DNA of 64,000 nucleotides. Source: Calditrichia bacterium (lineage in GTDB: Bacteria > Calditrichota > Calditrichia > Calditrichales > Calditrichaceae). A program made the translations under genes and the position numbers. Every line of letters starts with the position of its first letter. Positions within the stretch are counted from its first letter, which is position 1. Of this stretch, positions 36,046 through 45,355 are shown piece by piece. Location of the stretch: positions 27,768 through 91,767 of the forward strand of contig JALSTK010000011.1 of NCBI GenBank assembly GCA_026983775.1, in the 5' to 3' direction. The notes beneath the pieces were generated by a model. It was not told the origin of the DNA. It worked only from the letters and a program-made list of their open reading frames with translations, and ran no database searches.

Positions 36046-39000
36046 TTATTCCAATTCGTCCAGCAAGTCATTAAATGCGTCCTCATCCAGGCCGGCGTCA
36101 TGAAAATCAGATGCGGTGTAGCCACCGGTTTCAGACGATAAACAATGTTCAATAACGGCTCGTAATTCTTCCAAGTATAATTTGGCCAACTTCTGAATCG
36201 TTTCTTTTTTGTACACTTTCGCACCGTATAAAAAATGCATGGTCAAAATATTATTTTGTACGCTACCGCTGATTTCCAAAGGGTGTATACGACGATTCTG
36301 CGGTGCCCGCTCGGCACCCATCGGTGTTATCGTTTTTCCGAAGTTCCGGTTTTGTGCCTGATCAAAACGCCCCAAATAATTAAAACCGATATGTGCAGAC
36401 GGTAAATGAGCAAGTGTCTCTTCTTGACGAATATAGCGCAACACTCCGTAACCAATGCCGTGATTAGGGATACGGCGATAGGCCTCTTTTAAAGCTTTGA
36501 TCAATGCGCCCATATCCAATGCACTGTGAAAATTAAAAACAAACGGATAGCTTACCGTAAACCATCCCACTGTCCGTGAAATATCAACGTCTTCAAATAG
36601 GTCTTCACGACCGTGGCCTTCCAAATCAATATATAAGCGGGCATACCCGGTCAAACGATGCAAAGCACGCGCTAAGGCCGTCAATAATAGTTCGTTCACT
36701 TGTGTTTGATAAGCCGAAGGCGCTTCTTTAAGCAATGCATCCGTCTCTTCTTGCGTTAGGTTTATAACCACCTGTTTGGCGGAACGCTCATCGTTGGAAC
36801 CATCCGCAAAATCAAAAGATAGTCCCGGAACGGCGTCGGCAGCTATTTGATGCCAATAGGCAAGTTCCTCTTCAAGGGTCTGCGAATCGGCCAAACTCCG
36901 CAATTTTTCACTCCAATATTTAAACGATGTGGTTTTTGGCGGCAGCTTAACCGCTGCTCCGCTTTGGAGTTGCTGATAAGCACTGAGTAAATCTTCTAAT
37001 AAAATCCGCCAGGAAATACCGTCCACAATCAAATGGTGTAATACCAGTTGCAAAAGATCGGCTTTACCTTCCGGTGTTTTAATATATCCCACACGTAAAA
37101 GCGGCGGGTGACCAAGATCAAAAGATCCCTGTAATTCCCGGGCCACTTCGTTTAATGCTTTCTCATAATCCTTAGCGCTTAACAAACTTAAATCGTATGT
37201 TTTGAACGGAACTGCCCTATCGGAATAAATAGTCGCTTTACCACCATTAAAACCGGCTCGCAACATGTCATGATGCTTTACAAGCTCGTGTAAGGCATTA
37301 TTGAAAGCAACCACATCCAATGTCTCCGTCAATTCCAATGCCAAGGCCTGATTCCAATGTTCGGGTTTGGCCAAATCAAGTTCGAAAAACCATAACTGAA
37401 TGGGGGTTAACGATATTTGCCCGCTAACAATGCCTTGTTCGGCATGAATGGCCACACCTTCCTGAGCTACCGATGCCAATCCTTCAATAGTAGGATGTTC
37501 AAATAACTGCTTGGGGGTGATTTTTAATCCTTTTTGATTGGAACGGGAAACCACTTGAATGCTCAATATGGAATCACCGCCCAATTCGAAAAAGTTATCC
37601 TTCACTCCAATCTGTTTCAAATTCAATAAATCTTGCCATATAGCTGCCAATACGGCTTCTTTGTTATTGCGCGGCGCAATAAATTCGTTCTCCAACGCGT
37701 CACGAGAAAAACTGGGCTCGGGTAAACGTTTCTTATCAATCTTGCCTGCGGAAGTTACCGGCAGTTGATCCATAAAAACAAAGTAAGCCGGCATCATGTA
37801 TTCCGGTAACCGTTTACTTAGAAAACCGCGAATCTCACCGATGGTTAACGAACTCCCTTCTTCATTAACAACATAAGCGGCCAGTTGTTTGCTCCCGGCC
37901 TGACCTTTGGCGATTACGACGGCTTCTTTGATGTTTTTATGTCCCAAAAGGGTGGCTTCAATCTCACCCAACTCTATGCGAAACCCGCGAATTTTAACCT
38001 GTTGATCGATACGTCCTAAAAATTCGATATTCCCGTCCGGCAAATAGCGGCATAAATCACCTGAAGCATACATACGCGCACCGCGTTTGTCGCTAAAAGG
38101 ATCGGGTAGAAATTTTTCTGCCGTCAAATCTGGACGGTTAAGATATCCACGCGTAACGCCCGCTCCCGCTATAAACATCTCGCCCGGGACTCCTATCGGT
38201 AACGGTTGATATTTTTGATCCAAAATATAAATACGGTAGTGTGGAATGGGTACACCGATTGGTACGTTCACGGCGTTTCGGGGTAAATGATTGGTTAAAT
38301 ACCAGGTGGCACATACCGTTGTTTCCGTAGGACCGTAAGCATTCCAGTATTTACGATTCGGAGTGGCCCATTTTTTTGCAAGTTCCGGCGGACACACATC
38401 TCCGCCCGAAGCTAGTATGGTTAAATTCGGAAATTCATTTGCCGGCAAAACAGAAAGCAAGGAAGGGGGGAGAACAGCGTTTGTAATATGATTGTCGCGT
38501 ATCAAATCGGTTAAACCGGAATCGGGCATCATTTCATCTTTGTCCACTAAATACAACCGGGCACCGCTAAATAACGACATGAAAAAATCAGCAACCGAAG
38601 CATCAAAACTGAATGAAAAATATTGTAATAAGCGCGTGTCTTCAACTATTTGAAAATTATGAATATAGTCGTATGCCATTACAATAATGGTATTGTGTTG
38701 AACCATCACACCTTTGGGTTTGCCGGTTGATCCGGAAGTATAAATCACATACGCTATATTTTGACCATCCATTTGGATACCAGGATCAGCGGAAGGCATG
38801 GAAGATAGTTGATCCTGAAGAAAGTCCATATTCAGTAACTCCGCTGTACAATCTTGTAATGATCGATCTAATGAGCGGTGGGTTAAAATTAGCTGTAAAC
38901 CGCTATCTTCTATAACATATTGTAAGCGTTCGAACGGATACCGATAATCCAAAGGAATATACGCGCCTCCTGCTTTTAAAATGGCAAAAACTGCAATAAC

Positions 39001-42000
39001 TACTTCGAACGATTTTTCCATGAAGATACCGACAAACTGTTCCGGCTTAACGCCTTTTTCAATCAAATAGTGCGCCAATTGATTGGCCTTCTCGTTCAAT
39101 TCGCGATAAGTAAGAGTCCGGCCTTTATAAATTAAAGCAATATTATCCGGATATTTTCGAACTTGTTCCTCAAATAGGGTATGAATAAGTTTATTTGACG
39201 GATAATTAACGATAGGGATAGCATTAAATTCATGAATAATTTTATTTATTTCCGAATCACTCAACAGTGGAAGATCGAGAACAGGCTTTTCCGCATTATC
39301 CACTACCGAATCCAACAGATGAATAAAATGCCGGATCATTTGGCGGCTGGTAGATTCATTAAAAAGATCGGTGTTGTATTCCCATTCGCCTTGGAATTTT
39401 CCATTTACATCGGCCATGGAAAGGGTAATGTCGAATTTCGAAATATGCACGTCAATGGGTATGGGATCGATTTGTAAGTCTTTAAATTGCATAGAACGAA
39501 GAACGGACGGTTGATATGCAAACATAACTTGAAATAATGGATTATGGCTTAAACTTCGTTCTATTTTGAGATGATCGATTATTTTTTCAAACGGTAAATC
39601 CTGATGTGAAAAAACTTCGGTAATTTGTGCTTTGAGTTGCTCTACCAAAGTTTTGAAGGGTAACGTTTGGGAAAAGTCGCCGCGAATAACCAATGTATTC
39701 ACAAAAAAACCTACGATATGTTCAATTTCTTTTCGGTTTCGATTTGCTACAGGTGTGCCGATTAAAATAGTTTTCTGTCTGCTATACCGATAAAGTAAAA
39801 CCTGAAAAACGCTCAGTAATAGTGTAAAAGGCGTGGTTTTGAGTTGATGCGCAAAATGGTTGATTTTTGCTGTGGTTGATTCGGAAATTTCGAAGAATAA
39901 ACGTTTCCCGCTAAATGTTTGTTGATAGGGACGCGGTCGATCGTATGGTAACTCCAATAATTCGGGAGCATCTTTAAATTGTTCCTGCCAGAATTGAAGT
40001 TCTTTTTCAAGGTGCTCGCCGCGCATAAAATGACGTTGCCAAGTTGCGAAGTCCGCATATTGTATCGATAATAAGGGGAGTTTTGCTGCTCTTTTTTCTA
40101 CTATCGCATTATATAGTTCAGTCAAATCCTTAATAACGATTCCGATGGATAAACCGTCAGAAATAATATGGTGCATATTAACGTAAAAAATATGCTCATT
40201 GTTTTTAACGTTAAATAGTTTGGCGCGTACTAAAGGGCCTTTCGATAAATCAAATGGTTTCAAAGCATCTTTTTTAATAATTTCTTCGATATTCATTTTT
40301 GGGGTAACGCTGGAGGAATAATATTCAATGGGTGCAAAAAGATCATCTTTGATGATCTGCCTCGGCTGACCGGCTTTTAAGGAGAAAATGGTACGAAACG
40401 ATGCATGCCGGCGAATTAGCTGTTCCCACGCTTTTTTGAGAATATTCTTATTAAACGGACCTATAATACGTAAGCTAAGAGGGATATTATAAATAGCTTG
40501 TCCCGGTTCCAATTGGTCTAAAAACCACAAACGTTGCTGTGCAAAAGAAAGTGGAATATTATTTTTTTTGAGCATCGGTTTTATGGCAAAACTATCGTCT
40601 GATAATGATTTAGCCAAATGTTTTTCTACGGGATATCCGAAATATTGTGCTAATTCCCAGGCGATATCGCTTAGAAAATCGCTGGAATGATGTTTTTTCC
40701 ATTTGGAAGCTACCCGCGGATTTATGTCTTTATGTAAATAAAATTTGAAATCTCCAACCATTTGGGAATGTTGACGTGCGCCGTCCGTCATTTTGTTGCC
40801 ATGATAAGGTTTTAACATTTCTTCGGAAAATTCGATATTTAAAAAAGAACAGACTTGATGCAATTTTTCATCGGGACTTGCCAATAAATCTTCAAAGCGA
40901 ATCTGAAATTTGCGTTCTGCCGGTATTTTTTCAAAAAACGAAAGAATATTTTGATTCGATACAATCCAAATCAATTCGGCAAGTTCACGGCGTGAAAAAG
41001 GATGTGTGTAACGGAAGAAATTCTGATCTAATTTGGCTTCGATAAATGAATAGATCATGGCGTACGGATGTCGAATTAAGTGGATGTAATACGTATTGTC
41101 AAAATACTCTTCCCCACGTTCGAGCACGTTTGGATCAAAAGGATAGGTCGGGGTTTTGTCAACCAAAATTCGGTCCCCCATCCATGTTTGCAATTGGTCG
41201 TAAAATGATTTGATCGGCAGATTCTGTCGTTCAAACTCATCCATTACCGCTTTTGCTTCTTCAAAAGAACAGTGTTTTAATTCCATAAGGGTTCGAATGG
41301 TTGCTTCCAACCAAATTTCCAATCCCGGTTTATTAAACGTTTCTTTACGTTCTGCGAGAGTATTAAATGAAAGCAAATCGAGTTCCGGAGGCGAAAACAA
41401 TTTCGGATTTCCGGCCAACATGACACGAAATAGCGTTGAACCCGAACGGGGGGGAGAAAGAATAAAAACAACCGGCGGATTTTTTTTCTTGTTATTAAGT
41501 GTGTACGGTGGTAAAGGTTTTATAATTTGGCGAAACGTTCGAACATCGGTATCCGTTAGTTTTTTTACTACATCGTCAATGGTAATTTTAATCGTGGTTC
41601 CTTCTTTTTTGAAATTTAAATGTTCCTTGACATCTTCTTCAAAATATTCCAAGATATAGGCAGATAATTGCTTGATGGTCGGTGCTTTAAAAACCGCAGT
41701 TACCGGTACTTCATGATGAAATTCCTGCTGAAGTCGGTTAATAAAAACAGCGGCTTTTAAAGAATTGCCACCCAAATCAAAAAAATTGTCACGAATGCCG
41801 ACACGTTCAACGCTAAGTACTTCTTTCCAAAGATTAGCCAAATATTCTTCCAAAGGATTGGAAGGTGGAATATATCGTTGCTTAGGTGCAACGTCATTCA
41901 TTCTCGGTCGGGGTAATGCCTTCCGGTCAACTTTGCCGCTCGTGGTAAGAGGAAACGTCTCCAAAAATACAAACGCATCCGGTACCATAAAAGATGGAAG

Positions 42001-44895
42001 TCTGTTTTGTAAAAATTCCTTTAATTCTCGGATGAGTTCCGGATCATTTTTTTGCTTACTTATTAAGTAAGCAACCAACAATTTGTCCCCGGGAGATTCT
42101 TCAAAAGTAGAAACCACGGTGTCACGAATGGCCGAATGTTGTTTTAGAACAGATTCAATTTCTCCCAATTCGATACGATAACCGCGGATTTTTACCTGAT
42201 TATCGATTCTACCGATAAATTCTAAAATGCCATCGGCTCTTTGCCGCACCAAATCACCGGTTTTATACATCCTGGCGTCGGGGGTGGCAGAGAAAGGATT
42301 AGGTAAAAAGCTGGCCGCCGTCAAATCGGGACGATTTACATAATGATGAGCCAAGCCGTCACCGGCGGTATAAAGTTCACCGGGTACGCCAGGGGGCACA
42401 AGGTTTAAATACTCATCCAACACGTAAACTTCGGTATTATGTATGGAAATGCCGATAGGTACTCTCCAACGCATAGTGCTTAGATCGGGCATGCGTAAGC
42501 ACGTGGTAAAGGTGGAATTTTCAGTCGGTCCGTATACGGGAATAAAATAATGATCCTTAGGCATTTGACTAAATAATTTCTTTAAATGTTCAGGAGAGAG
42601 CACATCCCCGCCGGCAAGAATTTGGCGAATATTTATTAAAGAGGGTAATTGTCCATCCACAAGTAAATGAAATAATCCCGTGGTTATGAGTTGAATTGAA
42701 ATATGTTCGTTTTGAAAGAAGGTACCTATTTCTGATAACGACGGTGTCTGACTGGGGAAAATGGCTAAGCGTGCTCCGTGAAGTAAAGCGGCCCAAATCT
42801 CAAAAACCGACGCGTCAAAAGCAATAGACGCCAAAAACCCGACGGTTTCTTCCGGCCCTAAAAATATATAATTTTGGTTAAATACCAGTCTTACGACTCC
42901 ACGATGCGGCACGGCAACGCCCTTTGGAATACCGGTTGAACCCGACGTAAAGATAACATACATTGGGTAGTCCGGCGCAATCGAGATATCTGGGTTGGCG
43001 TCCGGTTGCCCTTTGATTTGCTCCCACTGTTCATCAATCGCCAAAAAAGTGAATCCATTCTCGGGAAGATTATTTTTTAATTCACTATCGGTTAAAACCA
43101 AATCGGTTGCCGTATCCTGTAAAATAAAGGCAATACGTTTTGCGGGATATTTGGCATCCATTGCCACATATCCTTTTCCTAATTTGAGAATTGCTATAAT
43201 TGCGGTGATCATCCAAGGGGATTTATTCATAAACAACCCGATATACGGCTGTTTTGTCGGATAAGTATGTTGGATATAATGTGCTAAACGGTTAGCCATT
43301 TGATTTATTTGGCGATATGTAAAGGTTTTTCCGGAATAACTGACGGCGATGGCTTCCGGGCGTTGGCTCACTTGTTTCTCAAATAACTCAACAACCGATT
43401 TATCGTTAGGGTATTTTTGTCGGAAAGATAATGCGTGTCTGACGAGCTCGCTCTCTTTTTCTTTTGGAATCAGAGTTAATTTTGATATGGGTTTTTCAGG
43501 TGAACGGGCAATCTGACGAAGGAGCTCCGCATAATAATGTATCCAAAGTGCCACTGTATCGTCGGCAAATATTTGAGTGTTGTATTCCAATGAAATTTTA
43601 AGGTGATCATGATAATCCGTTAATAAAAAAAGGAGATCAAATTTTGCCACGTCCACTTTGAAATCATATGGGTATATTTCCAGATTATCTATTTCCAATT
43701 TTGTAAAAGGAATTCGTTGCAGGTCAAACATAACCTGAAACAAAGGAGCGCGGCTAATATCATGGTTTTCTTCAGTAACTTCAACGATCTTTTCAAATGG
43801 AATGTCCTGATTCTCCGCAGCTAAAAGTATGTCGTTATGTATGTGCTGCGCATAGGATCCGAAATCTTTAAAAGGGTCGATTTTAGCGCGAATTACTCCG
43901 GTGTTTACAAAAAAGCCGATTATTTTTTCAATTTCTTTTCGATGCCGATTGGCTAATGGAATCCCGATGCCAAAATCTTTTTGAGACGTTAATTTATATA
44001 AAAAAATGTTGGTGGCGGCTAAAAACAGAGCATATGGAGATATCGATAATGTTCGGGCCGTTTCTATAAGTTGATTGAAAACAGATGTATCCAAATGGTA
44101 AAAATGTTGTCTGCCTTCATAATTCTGTACGGGTGGACGTGGAAAATCGGTTTCAAGCTCCAAGAATTGCGGCATATTTTTTAAATAGTTTTGCCAATAG
44201 CGAAGTTGCTTTTCTATAGCAGGAGAGTCAATAAAATGATTCTGCCACTCCGCGTAATCTACATAGTCCAATGGCATGGGGGATAATTTCGGTCGATTCC
44301 CTCCTGCAAATTGGCGGTAAAGCCGGATAAGTTCATCGATTAAAATGTTAACCGACCATCCGTCGGCAATAATATGATGTAAGTTAATTAACAATATACT
44401 TTTATAGGGACTTATATTAAAAAGAATAAATCGGACTAACGGTGTTTGTTTTAAATCGAATACTTTAGAGATTTCTTGTTGAATCCTATATGCGATTTCT
44501 TGCTGATCATCTTTGATTTTAAAAATAAAGAAAGGGAGTTTAATAGATTCGGCAATTTTTTGTTTGGGTTTTCCGTCAGGTTGCGTTGGAAAATAGGCGC
44601 GAAGTATTTGATGGCTTTTTATCAATTCCCGAATGGCGTTTTTTAAAAATGAAATGTCAAATTTCCCTTTGATAAGCAACGCCATCGGCATGTTATAAAA
44701 AGGACTATCCGGCGCCAGTTGTTGTAAAAACCATAATCGTTCTTGGGCAAAAGAAAGAGGAAAACGATTTTTATCTTTTCTCGGTCCGATTCTGCCGGAA
44801 TTGGGAGATCGTTTATTTTTCTCCTTTAATTTATTCAATAAAATTTCCCGCTGTTTTGGAGAAAGATGGGATAAACGTTTTTTTAGCTCGTCCAT
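36046..44895 (-). CDS. Non-ribosomal peptide synthetase, C-A-PCP-sulfotransferase-C-A-PCP-E
   Basis: 2949 residues, third member of the ST-containing family. N-terminal helix LSPKQREILLNKLK and a basic linker, then C1 LCL (LHHIIADGWS). A1 has code DAFLLGVTFK, 8/10 to the Val code DAFWLGGTFK, with the ITTGLFHLL variant of the A4-A5 region. PCP1 is DLGGNSLKAAVFIN. The ST domain (about 1125-1420) has SPPRSGSTLF and IRHPYAMIYSFIEA. C2 (from about 1446) has HHIISDGLS, with Leu replacing the usual Trp. A2 has code DAAVLSAVCK, close to A2 of the next protein (LSAVCK shared) but unassigned. PCP2 is GGDSILSIQ. E (from about 2480) is intact: LHHLIVDGISW, EGHGRE. The tail is acidic (NDLLDELE). The DNA is more AT-rich than the synthetases at 11-33 kb. 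The protein downstream does not begin with a D-acceptor C domain. Confidence 0.97.
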   Translation of the reverse strand: MDELKKRLSHLSPKQREILLNKLKEKNKRSPNSGRIGPRKDKNRFPLSFAQERLWFLQQLAPDSPFYNMPMALLIKGKFDISFLKNAIRELIKSHQILRAYFPTQPDGKPKQKIAESIKLPFFIFKIKDDQQEIAYRIQQEISKVFDLKQTPLVRFILFNISPYKSILLINLHHIIADGWSVNILIDELIRLYRQFAGGNRPKLSPMPLDYVDYAEWQNHFIDSPAIEKQLRYWQNYLKNMPQFLELETDFPRPPVQNYEGRQHFYHLDTSVFNQLIETARTLSISPYALFLAATNIFLYKLTSQKDFGIGIPLANRHRKEIEKIIGFFVNTGVIRAKIDPFKDFGSYAQHIHNDILLAAENQDIPFEKIVEVTEENHDISRAPLFQVMFDLQRIPFTKLEIDNLEIYPYDFKVDVAKFDLLFLLTDYHDHLKISLEYNTQIFADDTVALWIHYYAELLRQIARSPEKPISKLTLIPKEKESELVRHALSFRQKYPNDKSVVELFEKQVSQRPEAIAVSYSGKTFTYRQINQMANRLAHYIQHTYPTKQPYIGLFMNKSPWMITAIIAILKLGKGYVAMDAKYPAKRIAFILQDTATDLVLTDSELKNNLPENGFTFLAIDEQWEQIKGQPDANPDISIAPDYPMYVIFTSGSTGIPKGVAVPHRGVVRLVFNQNYIFLGPEETVGFLASIAFDASVFEIWAALLHGARLAIFPSQTPSLSEIGTFFQNEHISIQLITTGLFHLLVDGQLPSLINIRQILAGGDVLSPEHLKKLFSQMPKDHYFIPVYGPTENSTFTTCLRMPDLSTMRWRVPIGISIHNTEVYVLDEYLNLVPPGVPGELYTAGDGLAHHYVNRPDLTAASFLPNPFSATPDARMYKTGDLVRQRADGILEFIGRIDNQVKIRGYRIELGEIESVLKQHSAIRDTVVSTFEESPGDKLLVAYLISKQKNDPELIRELKEFLQNRLPSFMVPDAFVFLETFPLTTSGKVDRKALPRPRMNDVAPKQRYIPPSNPLEEYLANLWKEVLSVERVGIRDNFFDLGGNSLKAAVFINRLQQEFHHEVPVTAVFKAPTIKQLSAYILEYFEEDVKEHLNFKKEGTTIKITIDDVVKKLTDTDVRTFRQIIKPLPPYTLNNKKKNPPVVFILSPPRSGSTLFRVMLAGNPKLFSPPELDLLSFNTLAERKETFNKPGLEIWLEATIRTLMELKHCSFEEAKAVMDEFERQNLPIKSFYDQLQTWMGDRILVDKTPTYPFDPNVLERGEEYFDNTYYIHLIRHPYAMIYSFIEAKLDQNFFRYTHPFSRRELAELIWIVSNQNILSFFEKIPAERKFQIRFEDLLASPDEKLHQVCSFLNIEFSEEMLKPYHGNKMTDGARQHSQMVGDFKFYLHKDINPRVASKWKKHHSSDFLSDIAWELAQYFGYPVEKHLAKSLSDDSFAIKPMLKKNNIPLSFAQQRLWFLDQLEPGQAIYNIPLSLRIIGPFNKNILKKAWEQLIRRHASFRTIFSLKAGQPRQIIKDDLFAPIEYYSSSVTPKMNIEEIIKKDALKPFDLSKGPLVRAKLFNVKNNEHIFYVNMHHIISDGLSIGIVIKDLTELYNAIVEKRAAKLPLLSIQYADFATWQRHFMRGEHLEKELQFWQEQFKDAPELLELPYDRPRPYQQTFSGKRLFFEISESTTAKINHFAHQLKTTPFTLLLSVFQVLLYRYSRQKTILIGTPVANRNRKEIEHIVGFFVNTLVIRGDFSQTLPFKTLVEQLKAQITEVFSHQDLPFEKIIDHLKIERSLSHNPLFQVMFAYQPSVLRSMQFKDLQIDPIPIDVHISKFDITLSMADVNGKFQGEWEYNTDLFNESTSRQMIRHFIHLLDSVVDNAEKPVLDLPLLSDSEINKIIHEFNAIPIVNYPSNKLIHTLFEEQVRKYPDNIALIYKGRTLTYRELNEKANQLAHYLIEKGVKPEQFVGIFMEKSFEVVIAVFAILKAGGAYIPLDYRYPFERLQYVIEDSGLQLILTHRSLDRSLQDCTAELLNMDFLQDQLSSMPSADPGIQMDGQNIAYVIYTSGSTGKPKGVMVQHNTIIVMAYDYIHNFQIVEDTRLLQYFSFSFDASVADFFMSLFSGARLYLVDKDEMMPDSGLTDLIRDNHITNAVLPPSLLSVLPANEFPNLTILASGGDVCPPELAKKWATPNRKYWNAYGPTETTVCATWYLTNHLPRNAVNVPIGVPIPHYRIYILDQKYQPLPIGVPGEMFIAGAGVTRGYLNRPDLTAEKFLPDPFSDKRGARMYASGDLCRYLPDGNIEFLGRIDQQVKIRGFRIELGEIEATLLGHKNIKEAVVIAKGQAGSKQLAAYVVNEEGSSLTIGEIRGFLSKRLPEYMMPAYFVFMDQLPVTSAGKIDKKRLPEPSFSRDALENEFIAPRNNKEAVLAAIWQDLLNLKQIGVKDNFFELGGDSILSIQVVSRSNQKGLKITPKQLFEHPTIEGLASVAQEGVAIHAEQGIVSGQISLTPIQLWFFELDLAKPEHWNQALALELTETLDVVAFNNALHELVKHHDMLRAGFNGGKATIYSDRAVPFKTYDLSLLSAKDYEKALNEVARELQGSFDLGHPPLLRVGYIKTPEGKADLLQLVLHHLIVDGISWRILLEDLLSAYQQLQSGAAVKLPPKTTSFKYWSEKLRSLADSQTLEEELAYWHQIAADAVPGLSFDFADGSNDERSAKQVVINLTQEETDALLKEAPSAYQTQVNELLLTALARALHRLTGYARLYIDLEGHGREDLFEDVDISRTVGWFTVSYPFVFNFHSALDMGALIKALKEAYRRIPNHGIGYGVLRYIRQEETLAHLPSAHIGFNYLGRFDQAQNRNFGKTITPMGAERAPQNRRIHPLEISGSVQNNILTMHFLYGAKVYKKETIQKLAKLYLEELRAVIEHCLSSETGGYTASDFHDAGLDEDAFNDLLDELE
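40636..41523 (-). other. Embedded sulfotransferase domain, copy 1 (divergent)
   Basis: Between PCP1 and C2 of the synthetase at 44895-36046. SPPRSGSTLF near residue 1145 and IRHPYAMIYSFIEA near 1270 are the two PAPS-contact motifs. It differs from copies 2 and 3 at VDKTPTYPFDPN and DQNFFRYTHPF, and it follows a Val-like A domain rather than the DAEDIGTVVK type, so its substrate may differ. Boundaries are approximate. Confidence 0.83.
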
Positions 44896-44949
44896 TTCGG
44901 ATCAAACCCTTTAGTGTATAAAAAAAGTGAAAAATATTTTTTATAAATT

Positions 44950-44977
44950 TATAGTGGATTTAACTAAATACTGCAAC
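44950..44977. repeat. Left terminal inverted repeat of the IS30 remnant
   Basis: TATAGTGGATTTAACTAAAT onward is the imperfect reverse complement of 45303-45331. The outer ends merge into AT-rich DNA, so I could not define a target duplication. Confidence 0.7.
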
Positions 44978-45302
44978 ACTTGCAAAATTTAAATTTCTAC
45001 CCAAAACAGTTGATTTGGAGTTTTGAACCCAAGTGATTTCCTGGGACGGTTGTTTAATAAATCCGTTCATGTTTCTATTTAATTCCCGGCTGATAGTCGA
45101 GGGATGAATTCTTAGTATCCGGGCCCTCTTCATTGTGAAAAACCCTCTTTTTTTACGCTGCAAATTATGTATCTCTGCTCTGGGGTTAACTGCGGTAATC
45201 CGTACTTATTGAAGTGGTATCCTTTTATAAGAGACCTCTCGGTTATTGGTTTTTGGCGGATAACCGAGTTTACCGGTGAACCCCAATTCCTCAAACCGAA
45301 GC

Positions 45303-45331
45303 GTTGCACTTATTAGTTGAATCCACTTATA
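45303..45331. repeat. Right terminal inverted repeat of the IS30 remnant
   Basis: GTTGCA...TTAGTTGAATCCACT pairs with the left end at 44950-44977, sharing the GTTGCA, TTAGTT and AATCCACT blocks. It lies upstream of the transposase N-terminal fragment, as expected for the 5' end of the element. Confidence 0.7.
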
Positions 45332-45355
45332 ATTAAATAGTAAGAATCAAAATTT

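Larger units (their letters stand above)
44950..45340 (-). mobile_element. Decayed IS30-family insertion sequence, internally deleted
   Basis: In the 460-base gap between two synthetases. Minus-strand pieces of one transposase are visible. LPQLTPEQRYIICSVKKEGF (about 45203-45144) runs to a stop, then after a frame change RARILRIHPSTISRELNRN gives the IS30 N-terminal helix-turn-helix (to about 45075). Almost directly after it comes the C-terminal end LNNRPRKSLGFKTPNQLFW (about 45055-45000) in a different frame. The DDE catalytic core is missing, so roughly 0.7 kb has been lost compared with an intact IS30. Imperfect inverted repeats at 44950-44977 and 45303-45331 (21 of the first 25 bases match) mark the ends. 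It cannot transpose by itself. Confidence 0.85.
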
